From Pseudomonas piscis (GTDB lineage: Bacteria > Pseudomonadota > Gammaproteobacteria > Pseudomonadales > Pseudomonadaceae), in the NCBI RefSeq assembly GCF_009380155.1, contig NZ_WHUV01000004.1, positions 496,001 to 560,000 on the forward strand: a stretch of DNA of 64,000 nt, read 5' to 3'. The translations under genes were made by a program, and so were the position numbers. The stretch's first letter is position 1; the number at the start of each line of letters is the position of its first letter. A model generated the notes under the pieces. That model worked only from the letters and a program-made list of their open reading frames with translations. It did not search any database and had not been told where the DNA came from. Of the stretch, positions 47,914 to 60,016 are shown piece by piece.

Positions 47914-48371
47914 ACATGTATAAGTACTTGATGATCACCGGGTTGCTCCTGGTAATGGGTGGTTGTGCTTCGCAACCGGCGCCAAAGAGCCAGGAAGCGG
48001 TGCTGGCCGAAGTAGCGGGCCTGATGTCCCGGCAGGGGCAGGCCACCGACCAGCTGCCTTCGTTACTGGTTACCCGGATCAACAGCCACGGCCTGCTGGC
48101 CGATCGTGTGACGATCGCGGCGGGAGGCGGGCAGGATCGTATGAACGTGCGTGAGCTGTTCGCCCAGGCTGCTGCCAGCGGCGGCGCCCGGGTGGTGATC
48201 TTCGGGGCCAGCCCGGCCCTGGACCAGGCTATCGTCGGTGGGGCGCTGAGCGAGCAGCGTTTTCCCGGCGTCTGGCTGCTCTTCGTCGGTGAGCCAGAGC
48301 AGTCCCGGCAGATGCAGGCCAGCGCCGAAGCGGCGGGCCTCAGGTACTCGTTCATCAGCCGCTACCAATGA
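47910..48371 (+). CDS. Lipoprotein B, intact copy
   Basis: This 153-residue lipoprotein has lipobox VMGGC (Cys19) and a small mature domain of alternating helices and strands (LPSLLVTRINSHGLL; ARVVIFGASPALDQAIV; GVWLLFVGEPEQ). I do not recognise the family. Its start overlaps the A2 stop by ATGA, so it belongs to the TpsA-linked array. An in-frame ATG two codons later (47916) is possible. Its recurring position after each A gene suggests A and B work together. Confidence 0.75.
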   Translation: MNMYKYLMITGLLLVMGGCASQPAPKSQEAVLAEVAGLMSRQGQATDQLPSLLVTRINSHGLLADRVTIAAGGGQDRMNVRELFAQAAASGGARVVIFGASPALDQAIVGGALSEQRFPGVWLLFVGEPEQSRQMQASAEAAGLRYSFISRYQ

Positions 48372-48523
48372 CCCTCCGAGCGTCTTCCACGGCTGGCTGA
48401 ACCTCGGCTGTCACAGTCCGCAGGTAGGCTGCGAGCAGGCTCCCGCAGGGCGCCCGGCACTATTCCTGCGGGGTGAAGGCTGGCAGACTGCGGGTCTTTT
48501 CCCGCTGTCTGTCTTGAGGCTGT

Positions 48524-49534
48524 ATGCCAACGTTTTCACAGCGTCACCTGTTGTTCATCAGTTGGATCATCATCTTTGGCGGCTTGCTGCTGGCCCTGCC
48601 GTTGCGCTTGCTGCCCAGCCTGCTGGCGGGCTTGTTGGTGTTCGAACTGGTGAACATGCTCACCCCGCAACTGCAGCGCCTGATCGAGGGCCGGCGCGCG
48701 CGCTGGCTGGCGGTGGCCCTGCTCGGCACCCTGGTGGTCAGCCTGCTGACCCTGCTGTTCGCCGGGGCCATCAGTTTCCTGTTGCATGAAGCGGAGAACC
48801 CCGGCGCCTCGCTGGGCAAGTTCATGCTGGTGGTGGACAAGGCCCGGGGCCAGCTGCCGCCGTTCCTCGACTCCTACCTGCCGGCCAGCGCTGCCGAATT
48901 CCAGGCGGCCATCGGCGCCTGGGCCAGCAAGCACCTGAGCGAGCTGCAACTGGTGGGCAAGGACGCCGCGCACATGTTCGTGACGCTACTGATCGGCATG
49001 GTGCTGGGGGCGATCATCGCCTTGCAGCGCATTCCCGACCTGACCAAGCGCAAGCCCCTGGCGGCGGCCCTGTTCGACCGCCTGCACCTGCTGGTCCAGG
49101 CGTTTCGCAACATCGTCTTCGCGCAGATCAAGATTTCCCTGCTCAACACCTTCTTCACCGGGATCTTCCTGGCCCTGGTGCTGCCGATGTTCGGGGTCAA
49201 GCTGCCGCTGACCAAGACCCTGATCGTCCTGACCTTCCTGCTGGGGCTGCTGCCGGTGATCGGCAACCTGATCTCCAACACCCTGATCACCATCGTCGGC
49301 CTGTCGCTGTCGATCTGGGTGGCGGTGGCGGCCCTGGGCTACCTGATCGTGATCCACAAGCTGGAATACTTCCTCAATGCACGGATCGTCGGTGGGCAGA
49401 TCAGCGCCAAGTCCTGGGAGCTGCTGCTGGCGATGCTGGTGTTCGAAGCGGCGTTCGGCCTGCCGGGGGTGGTGGCAGGACCGATCTACTACGCCTACCT
49501 GAAAAGCGAATTGAAGCAGGTGGGCCTGGTTTAG
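48524..49534 (+). CDS. AI-2E family transporter (PerM-like permease)
   Basis: This 336-residue protein has about eight membrane helices and the PF01594-type pattern, with a large loop after helix 3 and the conserved C-terminal block LPVIGNLISNTLITIVGL ... YFLNARIVGGQISAKSWELLLAMLVFEAAFGLPGVVAGPI. The family includes the AI-2 exporter TqsA and several ion/proton antiporters, so the substrate cannot be named. No ribosome binding site of note was seen. Confidence 0.88.
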   Translation: MPTFSQRHLLFISWIIIFGGLLLALPLRLLPSLLAGLLVFELVNMLTPQLQRLIEGRRARWLAVALLGTLVVSLLTLLFAGAISFLLHEAENPGASLGKFMLVVDKARGQLPPFLDSYLPASAAEFQAAIGAWASKHLSELQLVGKDAAHMFVTLLIGMVLGAIIALQRIPDLTKRKPLAAALFDRLHLLVQAFRNIVFAQIKISLLNTFFTGIFLALVLPMFGVKLPLTKTLIVLTFLLGLLPVIGNLISNTLITIVGLSLSIWVAVAALGYLIVIHKLEYFLNARIVGGQISAKSWELLLAMLVFEAAFGLPGVVAGPIYYAYLKSELKQVGLV

Positions 49535-49540
49535 GACGGC

Positions 49541-49640
49541 AGCCGCAAACCGCAAACCGCAAACCGCAAGCCGCAAGCTTCAAGCTAAAGCCGATCCGCT
49601 GCTGCTTTTACTTGTGGCCTGCCGCTTGAAGCTTGCCGCT
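49541..49640. repeat. Intergenic heptad/palindrome element, copy 1, doubling as terminator
   Basis: CCGCAAA/CCGCAAG heptads (49543-49577) run into GCAAGCTTCAAGC, which is repeated inverted as GCTTGAAGCTTGC about 40 bases later and followed by TTTTT (49641-49646 region). The core CTTTTACTTGT (complement ACAAGTAAAAG) is shared with the copy at 54378-54476. Between two convergent genes it can serve as a terminator. Confidence 0.7.
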
Positions 49641-49644
49641 GTTT

Positions 49645-50910
49645 TTATCCGTAGCGCTTCTTGGCCTCGATCGCCAGGCCGCTGCCGATGCTGCCGAAGA
49701 TGTTGCCTTCCACATGCCGGGCATTGGGCAGCATGGCCGCCACGCTCTGGCGCAGGGCTGGAATGCCGCTGGAACCACCGGTGAAGAACACTGTGTCGAC
49801 CTGGCCCACGCTGACATTGGCATCGCCGAGCAGCTGGGTGACGCTGGCGCGGATGCGCTCCAGCAGGTTGTCGATGGACGACTCGAACAGGGCCCGGGTG
49901 AGGTCGACGCTCAGGTCGCGCTCGATGCGGTCCAGGGGCACCAGGCGTTGGTCGGCGTGGGTCAGCTGGATCTTAGTTTCTTCCACTTCCATGGCCAGCC
50001 AGTGGCCGGCACGTTGCTCGATCAGCTTGAACAGCCGGTCGATGCCGCCAGTGTCCTCGATGTCGTAGCGCATGCTGCCCAGGGCCAGCTGGGACTTCTG
50101 CGAATACACCGAGTTGATGGTGTGCCAGGTCGCCAGGTTCATGTGGTGGCTGGTGGGCATGTAGGCGCCGCTTTTCATCCGGCTGCCATAACCGAACAAC
50201 GGCATCACCCCGGCCAGGGACAGTTGCTTGTCGAAGTCGGTACCACCCACATGCACGCCGCCGGTGGCGAGGATGTCGTCGTGGCGGTTGTCGACGCCAC
50301 GGCGCTCGGGGGACAGGCGCACCAGGGAGAAGTCCGAGGTACCACCGCCGATGTCGACGATCAGCACCAGCTCCTCGCGCTCGATGCTGGACTCGTAGTC
50401 GAAGGCCGCGGCAATGGGTTCGTACTGGAAGGACACTTCCTTGAAGCCGACCTTGCGCGCCACTTCCACCAGGGTGTCTTCGGCTTCCTGGTCGGCGGCG
50501 GCATCGTCATCGACGAAGAACACCGGGCGACCCAGCACCACTTCGGTGAATTCCCGACCGGCGGTGACTTCGGCGCGGCTCTTGAGCTGGCCGATGAACA
50601 GTCCCAGGAGATCCTTGAACGGCATGGCCGTGCCCAGCACGCTGGTGTCGTGCTTGATCAGCTTGGAGCCCAGCAGGCTTTTCAGCGAGCGCATCAGGCG
50701 GCCTTCGTAGCCTTCCAGGTACTCGTGCAGGGCCAGGCGGCCATAGACTGGACGACGCTCCTCGATATTGAAGAACACCACCGACGGCAGGGTGATCTTA
50801 TCGTCCTCCAGGGCGATCAGCGTCTCTTGCCCGGGGCGCAACCAGCCGACGGTGGAGTTGGAGGTGCCGAAGTCGATGCCGCAGCCGCGGGCCGGGGAGG
50901 CGTTGTTCAT
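49645..50910 (-). CDS. yegD: Hsp70-like chaperone, YegD family
   Basis: This 421-residue protein has the actin-like ATPase motifs GIDFGTSNS (11-19), VDIGGGTSDFS and the adenosine motif VFFTGGSSGIPALR. It ends after the nucleotide-binding domain and lacks the DnaK peptide-binding and lid domains, like YegD. It lies next to the cbpA-cbpM J-protein pair, but whether they cooperate is unknown. Confidence 0.88.
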   Translation of the reverse strand: MNNASPARGCGIDFGTSNSTVGWLRPGQETLIALEDDKITLPSVVFFNIEERRPVYGRLALHEYLEGYEGRLMRSLKSLLGSKLIKHDTSVLGTAMPFKDLLGLFIGQLKSRAEVTAGREFTEVVLGRPVFFVDDDAAADQEAEDTLVEVARKVGFKEVSFQYEPIAAAFDYESSIEREELVLIVDIGGGTSDFSLVRLSPERRGVDNRHDDILATGGVHVGGTDFDKQLSLAGVMPLFGYGSRMKSGAYMPTSHHMNLATWHTINSVYSQKSQLALGSMRYDIEDTGGIDRLFKLIEQRAGHWLAMEVEETKIQLTHADQRLVPLDRIERDLSVDLTRALFESSIDNLLERIRASVTQLLGDANVSVGQVDTVFFTGGSSGIPALRQSVAAMLPNARHVEGNIFGSIGSGLAIEAKKRYG

Positions 50911-51007
50911 GTCTTTCCAGTTCCGGTCAAAAAAACGGCCGCGCAGCGTACGCCAGTCGCCCGCCGTTGCAAAGGCCGGATATCTGCTAATTCGTCACTG
51001 GCTTCGT

Positions 51008-51035
51008 CTTGAAAGACTATCCTTGACCCCCAAAC
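51008..51035 (+). promoter_or_regulatory. Possible sigma-32 heat-shock promoter for cbpA
   Basis: CTTGAAA (51008-51014) is followed 12 bases later by CCCCCAAAC (51027-51035), close to the sigma-32 pattern CTTGAA-N13-15-CCCCATnT. Transcription would start about 165 bases before cbpA, leaving a long leader. Confidence 0.4.
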
Positions 51036-51209
51036 TTGCAGGCATGAGCCTGGTAGCCACAAGAGATCGCAAGATCCGCCGACGGCTGCCGATAAACTTC
51101 TGATGCGCCGTTCAGTCAGAGAATCGAGACGGGTCGATTCTCATGCTGCCAGACCGGTCCAGCTGTGCTGCACGCCGCGCGACTTCGATAACGGATGGTG
51201 ATTCCCTCG

Positions 51210-52148
51210 ATGGACTTCAAAGACTATTACAAGATTCTCGGCGTGGAGCCGACAGCGGACGACAAGGCGATCAAGGCCGCCTATCGCAAGCTGGCGCGCA
51301 AGTACCACCCCGACGTCAGTAAGGAAAAGGATGCCGAGGCCAAGTTCAAGGACGCCTCGGAAGCCTACGAGGCGCTCAAGAGCGCCGACAAGCGCGCCGA
51401 GTACGACGACCTGCGCAAGTACGGCCAGCATGGCCAGCCGTTCCAGGGGCCACCGGGCTGGCAGAGCCGTGGTGGCTTCGGCGGCGGTGGCGGTGGGGAT
51501 TTCTCGGACTTCTTCAGTTCGATCTTTGGTAACCGGGGGCCAGGATTCGGCGGCCCGGAACAGCGTCGCAGCAGCGGCCGTCGCGGACAGGATGTGGAAA
51601 TGGAACTGCCGATCTTTCTCGAAGAAACCCTGTCGACCGAGTCCAAGAAGATCAGTTTCCAGGTGCCGCAATACAATGCGTCCGGCCAGCATGTGAGCAA
51701 CACCAGCAAGAGCCTGAACGTGAAGATCCCGGCCGGGGTTACCGATGGCGAGCGTATCCGCCTCAAGGGCCAGGGTGCTCCGGGCGTCGGTGGCGGGGCC
51801 AATGGCGACCTGTACCTGACCATTCGTTTCGCGCCCCATCCGAAGTTCGATGTCGAGGGCGAGAACCTGATCATCACCCTGCCGCTGGCACCCTGGGAGC
51901 TGGCGCTGGGTACCGAGGTCGCGGTGCCGACCCTGACCGGCAAGATCAACCTCAAGGTGCCTGCCGGCAGCCAGAACGGCCAGCGCATGCGTGCCAAGGG
52001 CCACGGCCTGCTGAACAAGGCCGGCCAGCGCGGCTACCTGTTCGTGCAGCTCAAGGCGGTGATGCCCAAGCACACCAGCGACGAGGCCAGGGCCTTGTGG
52101 CAGGAGCTGGCGAAGAAGGCGGCGTTCGACCCACGGGAACAATTCTGA
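51210..52148 (+). CDS. cbpA: Curved DNA-binding protein / DnaJ-like co-chaperone CbpA
   Basis: This 312-residue protein has a J domain (residues 1-66) with HPD at 33-35, a Gly/Phe-rich linker ([20 protein letters not shown]) and the two C-terminal beta domains of class B J-proteins without zinc fingers. It stimulates DnaK and binds curved DNA. ATG 51210 ([12 protein letters not shown]) fits the family; ATG 51195 is possible. It is followed by its inhibitor gene cbpM after 23 bases. Confidence 0.94.
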   Translation: MDFKDYYKILGVEPTADDKAIKAAYRKLARKYHPDVSKEKDAEAKFKDASEAYEALKSADKRAEYDDLRKYGQHGQPFQGPPGWQSRGGFGGGGGGDFSDFFSSIFGNRGPGFGGPEQRRSSGRRGQDVEMELPIFLEETLSTESKKISFQVPQYNASGQHVSNTSKSLNVKIPAGVTDGERIRLKGQGAPGVGGGANGDLYLTIRFAPHPKFDVEGENLIITLPLAPWELALGTEVAVPTLTGKINLKVPAGSQNGQRMRAKGHGLLNKAGQRGYLFVQLKAVMPKHTSDEARALWQELAKKAAFDPREQF

Positions 52149-52171
52149 TTCGACACTAGGAGGCGCTGATC

Positions 52172-52474
52172 ATGAGCACCCTGATCGTTCAGCTGGACAT
52201 GGAAGAATTCTGTGAAGTGGCCGACCTGTCGGCGGCCTACGTGATCGAAATCGTCGAGCACGGCATCCTCGAACCTCAGGGCCGCGCGCCCAAGGAGTGG
52301 CGATTCAACGATCATGAATTGTCCCTGGCCAAGCGCGCGGCGAAGTTGCACCGCGAACTGGACCTGGAATGGGAAGGCGTCGCCCTGGCGCTGGACCTGC
52401 TCGAAGAGGTGCAGCAACTGCGCGCCGAAAACCGCATGCTCAGGCAACGCCTGGGTCGCCTGCTGGTGGATTGA
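52172..52474 (+). CDS. cbpM: Chaperone modulator CbpM
   Basis: This 100-residue MerR-like helical protein binds the CbpA J domain and blocks its DnaK and DNA-binding activities. The IVEHGILEP and LAKRAAKLHRELDLEWEGVALALDLLEEVQQL segments are typical. AGGAG lies upstream, and it forms an operon with cbpA. Confidence 0.92.
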   Translation: MSTLIVQLDMEEFCEVADLSAAYVIEIVEHGILEPQGRAPKEWRFNDHELSLAKRAAKLHRELDLEWEGVALALDLLEEVQQLRAENRMLRQRLGRLLVD

Positions 52475-52502
52475 CCGGCCCCACGGTCGTATCTGCCGAA
52501 TG

Positions 52503-52662
52503 TTGTAGCCGCTGCCGAGCGCCAGCGAAGCTGCGACCCAGGACGCAGTCCTCGTCGATTCGGTGCAATTGCGGGCGCTGCGTACAGTTCCGATCCTCGT
52601 GAATCCTCCTTTGCGACCGCTGCGCGTCCGTGCGCAGCCTCGCTGCGCTCGACAGCGGCTAG
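52503..52662. repeat. REP-type inverted element between cbpM and ureC
   Basis: TGTAGCCGCTGCCGAGCG at the left end is answered by CGCTGCGCTCGACAGCGGCTA at the right end, enclosing about 100 bases with secondary inverted segments (GCGAAGCTGCG / CGCAGCCTCGC). This form is familiar from paired REP (REPIN) elements of fluorescent pseudomonads. It lies between convergent genes and touches the ureC stop. Confidence 0.6.
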
Positions 52663-54359
52663 AACAGGAAGTAGCGCTGGGCCATGGGCAGTACATCCGC
52701 CGGTTCGCACCACAGCAGCACGCCATCGGCCTTGACCTGGTAGGTCTGTGGGTCGACCTCGATCTGCGGCAGGTAGTCGTTGTGGATCAGGTCGCCCTTG
52801 CGCACGCTGCGACAGCCCTTGGCCACGGCGATGCGCTTCTTCAAGCCCAATTGCTCCGGCACCCCGGCATCCAGCGCCGCCTGGCTGATGAAGGTCAGGC
52901 TGGTGGCATGGCGGCTGCCGGCGAAGCTGGCGAACATCGGTCGGTAGTGCACCGGCTGGGGAGTCGGGATCGACGCGTTGGCATCGCCCATCAGGCTCGC
53001 GGCGATGGCCCCGCCCTTGAGGATCAGGCTCGGCTTGACCCCGAAGAACGCCGGGCGCCAGAGCACCAGGTCGGCCCACTTGCCCACTTCGATGGAACCT
53101 ACCTCATGGCTGATGCCGTGGGTGATGGCCGGGTTGATGGTGTACTTGGCGATGTAGCGCTTGACCCGGAAATTGCTGTTGCCCGGCCCGTCGCCCGGCA
53201 ATGGCCCGCGCTGGCGCAGCATCTTGTCGGCGGTCTGCCAGGTGCGGGTCACCACCTCGCCGACCCGGCCCATGGCCTGGCTGTCGGAGCTGATCATCGA
53301 GAATGCCCCCAGGTCATGGAGGATGTCCTCGGCGGCGATGGTTTCCCGGCGGATGCGGCTTTCGGCGAAGGCCACGTCCTCGGCGATGCTCGGGTCCAGG
53401 TGATGGCAGACCATGAGCATGTCCAGGTGTTCGTCGATGGTGTTGCGGGTGAAGGGCCGCGTCGGGTTGGTGGAGCTGGGCAGCACGTTGGAAAAACCGC
53501 AGGCCTTGATGATATCCGGCGCATGGCCGCCACCGGCGCCTTCGGTGTGGTAGGTGTGGATGGTGCGGCCCTTGAAGGCACCGAGGGTGGTCTCGACGAA
53601 GCCCGACTCGTTCAGGGTGTCGGTGTGGATCGCCACCTGCACGTCGTATTCGTCGGCCACGCTCAGGCAGTTGTCGATGCTGGCCGGGGTGCTGCCCCAG
53701 TCTTCGTGCAACTTGAGGCCGATGGCCCCGGCCCGTACCTGCTCCACCAGCGGCCCCGGCAGGCTGGCGTTGCCCTTGCCGGTGAAGCCGATGTTCATGG
53801 GGAAGGCGTCGGCGGCCTGGAGCATGCGCGCCATGTGCCAGGGCCCCGGGGTGCAAGTGGTGGCGTTGGTCCCGGTGGCCGGCCCGGTGCCGCCGCCGAT
53901 CATGGTGGTGACGCCGCTCATCAGTGCCTCTTCGATCTGCTGTGGACAGATGAAGTGGATATGGGTGTCGACACCGCCAGCGGTGAGCAACATGCCTTCG
54001 CCGGCGATCACCTCGGTGCTGGCGCCGATGGCGATGGTCACGTCGGGCTGGATATCCGGGTTGCCGGCCTTGCCGATGGCGGCGATACGCCCGTCCTTCA
54101 AGCCGACGTCGGCCTTGACGATGCCCCAGTGATCGATGATCAGGGCATTGGTGATCAGGGTGTCCACCACCTCGGCCGCCAGCAGCTGGCCCTGGCCCAT
54201 GCCGTCGCGGATCACCTTGCCACCGCCGAACTTCACCTCTTCACCGTAGGTGGTGAAGTCCTTCTCTACCTCGATCCACAGCTCGGTATCGGCCAGTCGG
54301 ACCTTGTCGCCCACCGTGGGGCCGAACATGTCGGCATAAGCCTCGCGGGAAATGCGCAT
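52659..54359 (-). CDS. ureC: Urease subunit alpha
   Basis: This 566-residue catalytic subunit has the GLKLHEDWG motif with the carbamylated lysine that bridges the two nickel ions, the ligands in DTHIHFICP, and the mobile flap MVCHHLD. It hydrolyses urea to ammonia and carbamate in the cytoplasm. It is last in the urt-ure gene block, separated from ureB by a 121-bp gap that contains a repeat element. The length is normal. Confidence 0.98.
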   Translation of the reverse strand: MRISREAYADMFGPTVGDKVRLADTELWIEVEKDFTTYGEEVKFGGGKVIRDGMGQGQLLAAEVVDTLITNALIIDHWGIVKADVGLKDGRIAAIGKAGNPDIQPDVTIAIGASTEVIAGEGMLLTAGGVDTHIHFICPQQIEEALMSGVTTMIGGGTGPATGTNATTCTPGPWHMARMLQAADAFPMNIGFTGKGNASLPGPLVEQVRAGAIGLKLHEDWGSTPASIDNCLSVADEYDVQVAIHTDTLNESGFVETTLGAFKGRTIHTYHTEGAGGGHAPDIIKACGFSNVLPSSTNPTRPFTRNTIDEHLDMLMVCHHLDPSIAEDVAFAESRIRRETIAAEDILHDLGAFSMISSDSQAMGRVGEVVTRTWQTADKMLRQRGPLPGDGPGNSNFRVKRYIAKYTINPAITHGISHEVGSIEVGKWADLVLWRPAFFGVKPSLILKGGAIAASLMGDANASIPTPQPVHYRPMFASFAGSRHATSLTFISQAALDAGVPEQLGLKKRIAVAKGCRSVRKGDLIHNDYLPQIEVDPQTYQVKADGVLLWCEPADVLPMAQRYFLF

Positions 54360-54377
54360 TCCTCATTCCTCGGAACA

Positions 54378-54476
54378 GAGCTGCAAGCCATGAGCTGCAA
54401 GCTACAAGTAAAAGAAAGCCGCCCAGAGCCACCGCACTGCTCTTTCTTGCAGCTTGTGGCTCGCAGCTTGAAGCTG
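54378..54476. repeat. Intergenic heptad/palindrome element, copy 2, between ureB and ureC
   Basis: GAGCTGCAAGC repeats lead into CTACAAGTAAAAGAAAGC; after about 20 bases come CTTTCTTGCAGCTTGTGGC and GCAGCTTGAAGCTG in inverse orientation. The whole forms a large imperfect hairpin inside the urease operon. It shares the core ACAAGTAAAAG with copies at 49541 and, less exactly, 57813. Confidence 0.65.
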
Positions 54477-54480
54477 ATCT

Positions 54481-55857
<1,377 letters not shown>

Positions 55858-55866
55858 GGGCGCTCC

Positions 55867-56169
55867 TCAGGCGATGGGCTGGTGGACGGTGACCAGCTTG
55901 GTCCCATCGACGAAGGTGGCTTCTACCTGGACCTCCGGAATCATTTCCGCAATACCCTCCATCACCTGCTCGCGGCTGAGCAGGGTGGTGCCGTAGTGCA
56001 TCAGCTCGGCCACGCTCTGGCCATCACGGGCGCCTTCGAGCAGAGCCGCGCAGAGGTAGGCCATGGCCTCCGGGTAGTTCAGCTTGAGGCCACGGGCCAG
56101 GCGTCGTTCGGCTACCAGGCCGGCGGTGAAGATCAGCAGCTTGTCTTTTTCGCGTGGGGTCAGGTCCAT
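55867..56169 (-). CDS. ureA: Urease subunit gamma
   Basis: This 100-residue subunit matches UreA along its whole length ([64 protein letters not shown]). It lies 9 bases before the GNAT gene and 43 bases after ureD on the same strand. Confidence 0.98.
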   Translation of the reverse strand: MDLTPREKDKLLIFTAGLVAERRLARGLKLNYPEAMAYLCAALLEGARDGQSVAELMHYGTTLLSREQVMEGIAEMIPEVQVEATFVDGTKLVTVHQPIA

Positions 56170-56212
56170 CGTGGTCGGTCCGTGGTCGGGCAGTTGAAGG
56201 AAAAGGGGCGGT

Positions 56213-57052
56213 TCATGTGTTCCAGATCCTTGGTGGTACGGCAGCGCGTCCCAACAGTGCCGGGCGCAACAAGCGCCACAGGTCCATCAGCCAGGCCCGG
56301 GCCTGCAAGGCTTCGCTGGCCAGGCAGCGCGCCAGCAACAGGCCCGGCAACTGGCTCAGGTCGCCGCGTACCGGGTGCTCCAGCGCGCGGCAACGTTCCA
56401 GCAGTTGGGCATCGATCTCGCCGGTGACCAGCAAGGTGGCGAACACCGGCTGGCCGTCGAGGCCGACCGGGGAGTCGAGCAAGCCGTCGCCGCCGCTGAT
56501 GCGCTGGCGCTCATGCCACAGCGGCCGGCCATCGCGACGAATATCCAGGTGGGCCTGGAAGTGCCCTTGGGCGAAGCGCTCGCCACTGGCCGGGCGTCCG
56601 AGGGCGACGATGTCCCAGTAGCACAGCCGGGCATCGCCATGCAGTTCGATGCGGGTCGTCAGTTCGGCCTGGGCGGCGCTGAAGACTATGGTTTCCTGGG
56701 GCAGCCATTCCAGGGTCGCTCCTGGCGCCACCGCAAGTTCCAGGAGCTGGCTGGCGGGGCTGGCGGCGCGGTACCACTTGGCCGCCCCGGGGCTGGTCAA
56801 CTGGGCCCAGGCGCCGCTATCGACCCGGGCGCGGATGGCCAGGCGGTCGCCACCGGCAATGCCTCCCGGAGGGTGGACGATGATGTGCTGGCAGACCTGC
56901 GGGCCTTCGGCATACAGGTGCTTCTGCACCCGCAGCGGGCCCTGGTGGCGGCGCAGCACCGGGCGCGTGGCGTTGCCGGTACAGGCATAGGCCAGCTCCA
57001 GCTCGGCGTGCCAGCTGGGGGTGAACAGGGCGTGGGCGGCAGGTGAGTTCAT
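56213..57052 (-). CDS. ureD: Urease accessory protein UreD
   Basis: This 279-residue protein has the UreD features [44 protein letters not shown] and [12 protein letters not shown]. UreD binds apo-urease and channels nickel from UreG via UreF. The start is set at ATG 57052; a TTG two codons upstream is not preferred. No clear ribosome binding site is visible. It begins 30 bases after the urtE stop. Confidence 0.95.
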   Translation of the reverse strand: MNSPAAHALFTPSWHAELELAYACTGNATRPVLRRHQGPLRVQKHLYAEGPQVCQHIIVHPPGGIAGGDRLAIRARVDSGAWAQLTSPGAAKWYRAASPASQLLELAVAPGATLEWLPQETIVFSAAQAELTTRIELHGDARLCYWDIVALGRPASGERFAQGHFQAHLDIRRDGRPLWHERQRISGGDGLLDSPVGLDGQPVFATLLVTGEIDAQLLERCRALEHPVRGDLSQLPGLLLARCLASEALQARAWLMDLWRLLRPALLGRAAVPPRIWNT

Positions 57053-57082
57053 GGGCAATCGATATTGTTAGGAGGCTACAGA

Positions 57083-57781
57083 TTAGATCGTAACCAGGCC
57101 GCGTACACCGTCGGCCTGCATATTTTCACCCCGGCCCTGCTGGATGATTTCCCCGCGGGACATCACCAGGTAGTGGTCCGCCAGTTCGGCGGCAAAATCA
57201 TAGAACTGCTCCACCAGCAGGATCGCCATGTCGCCCCGGGCCGCCAGTTGGCGGATCACCGCGCCGATCTCCTTGATCACCGAGGGCTGGATGCCTTCGG
57301 TGGGTTCATCGAGGATCAGCAAGCGCGGGCGACTGGCCAGCGCCCGGCCGATGGCCAGTTGTTGCTGCTGGCCGCCGGAAAGATCGCCGCCCCGGCGTTG
57401 CTTCATCTGCTGCAGCACCGGGAACAGTTCGTAGATGAAGGCCGGCACCTCCCGGGCTTCATGCGCCGCGAAGCGTGAAAGCCCCATCAGCAGGTTCTCC
57501 TCCACACTCAGGCGGGCGAAGATCTCCCGCCCCTGGGGCACGTAGGCGATGCCGGCATGGACCCGCTGGTGCGGCTTGTCGCCGGTGATGGTCCGGCCTT
57601 CCCAGGTAACCGCACCGTCCCTGGCCGGCAGCAGGCCCATCAGGCATTTTAGCAAGGTGGTCTTGCCCACCCCGTTGCGCCCGAGCAGGCAAGTGACTTC
57701 GCCGACCCTGGCCTCGAACGAAAGGCCCCGCAGGATGTGGCTACCGCCGTAGTACTGGTGAAGCTTGTCGACTTGCAGCAT
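57083..57781 (-). CDS. urtE: Urea ABC transporter ATP-binding protein UrtE
   Basis: This 232-residue LivF-like ATPase has Walker A GRNGVGKTT, the block YVPQGREIFARLSVEENLLMG, signature LSGGQQQQLAIGRAL and Walker B LLILDEPTEGIQPS, where EGIQPS is typical of UrtE. It powers urea import with UrtD. A 157-bp gap containing a repeat element separates it from urtD. Confidence 0.95.
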   Translation of the reverse strand: MLQVDKLHQYYGGSHILRGLSFEARVGEVTCLLGRNGVGKTTLLKCLMGLLPARDGAVTWEGRTITGDKPHQRVHAGIAYVPQGREIFARLSVEENLLMGLSRFAAHEAREVPAFIYELFPVLQQMKQRRGGDLSGGQQQQLAIGRALASRPRLLILDEPTEGIQPSVIKEIGAVIRQLAARGDMAILLVEQFYDFAAELADHYLVMSRGEIIQQGRGENMQADGVRGLVTI

Positions 57782-57812
57782 GGAAGCCCTCCGGGCAGTA
57801 GCGAAACGGCAG

Positions 57813-57928
57813 ATGCAAGCGGTTAGCTGCGAGCTGCAAGTAAGAGCGGGACGGTGTGCGTTTTGGTTTTGGTTTTGGTTTTGGTTTTGGCTTCTTGCTT
57901 GAAGCTTGAAGCTTGAAGCTTGAAGCGT
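57813..57928. repeat. Intergenic heptad element, copy 3, with hexamer and heptamer tandem repeats
   Basis: GCTGCGAGCTGCAAGTAAGAG is followed by five TTTTGG hexamers (57861-57890) and four perfect GCTTGAA heptamers (57897-57924). The end resembles the arms of copies 1 and 2. Both short repeats could change length by slippage. It lies between urtD and urtE within the operon. Confidence 0.75.
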
Positions 57929-57938
57929 GCCTCTGGGC

Positions 57939-58774
<836 letters not shown>

Positions 58775-58778
<4 letters not shown>

Positions 58779-59854
58779 GATTCACCCCTGTGCTTGAACA
58801 GACCGATCACACCCTTGGGCAGGTACAGGGTCACCACGATGAACAGCGCGCCCAGGAAGAACAGCCAGTATTCCGGGAAGGCCACGGTGAACCAGCTCTT
58901 CATGCCATTGACCAGGCCGGCGCCGAGCAGCGGACCGACCAGCGTGCCGCGTCCGCCCAGGGCGACCCAGACAGCGGCCTCGATGGAGTTGGTCGGGGAC
59001 ATTTCGCCGGGGTTGATGATGCCCACCTGGGGCACGTAGAGGGCCCCGGCCAGGCCGCACAGCACCGCGCTCAGGACCCAGACGAAGAGCTTGAAGCCGC
59101 GAGGGTCGTAGCCGCAGAACATCAGGCGGTTCTCGGCATCGCGCAGCGCAGTCAGCACCCGGCCGAACTTGCTTCGCGACAGGCGCCAGCCCAGGTACAG
59201 GCTGGCCACCAGCAACGCCAGCGTGGCCAGGAACAACGCCGCCCGGGTGCCGGGCTCGGTGATGCCGAAGCCCAGGATGCTGCGGAAGTTGGTAAAGCCG
59301 TTGTTGCCACCAAAACCGGTCTCGTTGCGAAAGAACAGCAGCATCGCGGCGAAGGTCAGGGCCTGGGTCATGATCGAGAAATACACGCCCTTGATTCGCG
59401 AGCGAAAGGCGAAGAAACCGAACGCCAGGGCCAAGAGCCCCGGCGCCAGCACCACCAGGCACAAGGCCCAGAGGAAGTGCTCGGTGCCGGTCCAGTACCA
59501 GGGCAACTCGCTCCACGACAAGAAGGTCATGAACGCTGGCAGGCCGTCGCCCGCGGCTTGGCGCATCAGGTACATGCCCATGGCGTAGCCCCCCAGGGCG
59601 AAGAACAAGCCATGCCCCAGGGACAGCAGGCCGGCATAACCCCAGACCAGATCCAGGGCCAGGGCGACCACGGCGTAGCAGAGGATCTTGCCCACCAGGG
59701 TCAGGGTGTAGGCCGAGACGTGCAGTGGATTGTCCGCCGGCAACAGCGCCAGCAGTGGCAGGGCCAGCAGCACCAGGAGCAGCAGGGCGCCGATGCTGAT
59801 GGTGACCCTGGGCCCGGCCTTCTGGCTGGCGGTGATGAGCAGTGGCTGGTTCAT
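58775..59854 (-). CDS. urtC: Urea ABC transporter permease UrtC
   Basis: This 359-residue permease has about ten membrane helices and the LivM-like core LALDLVWGYAGLLSLGHGLFFALGGYAMGMYLMRQ and GRVLTALRDAENRLMFCGYDP. It pairs with UrtB to form the urea channel. ATG 59854 (MNQPLLITAS) is preferred to an upstream GTG-type start, though the ribosome binding site is poor. A 162-bp gap separates it from urtB. Confidence 0.94.
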
Positions 59855-60016
59855 CGCAGTGTGCTCGCGACGAAGGGTGCAGTGCACCGGGCGGCTGCCG
59901 CGATGGCGGTACGGGCGGTTTCGAGCGGGCTGCTGGCAAACATATTGGTGTTCCTTCTCGGGGCCGCCGCCAGCGAGGCGACGGCGCGTTCGTCAATGGG
60001 CGTGAGCATCTGCCGG

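Noticed and set aside
57897-57924. Heptamer array as CRISPR or attachment site
   Set aside because: The units are 7 bp without spacers and match the short tails of the intergenic element family, and no integrase is nearby.
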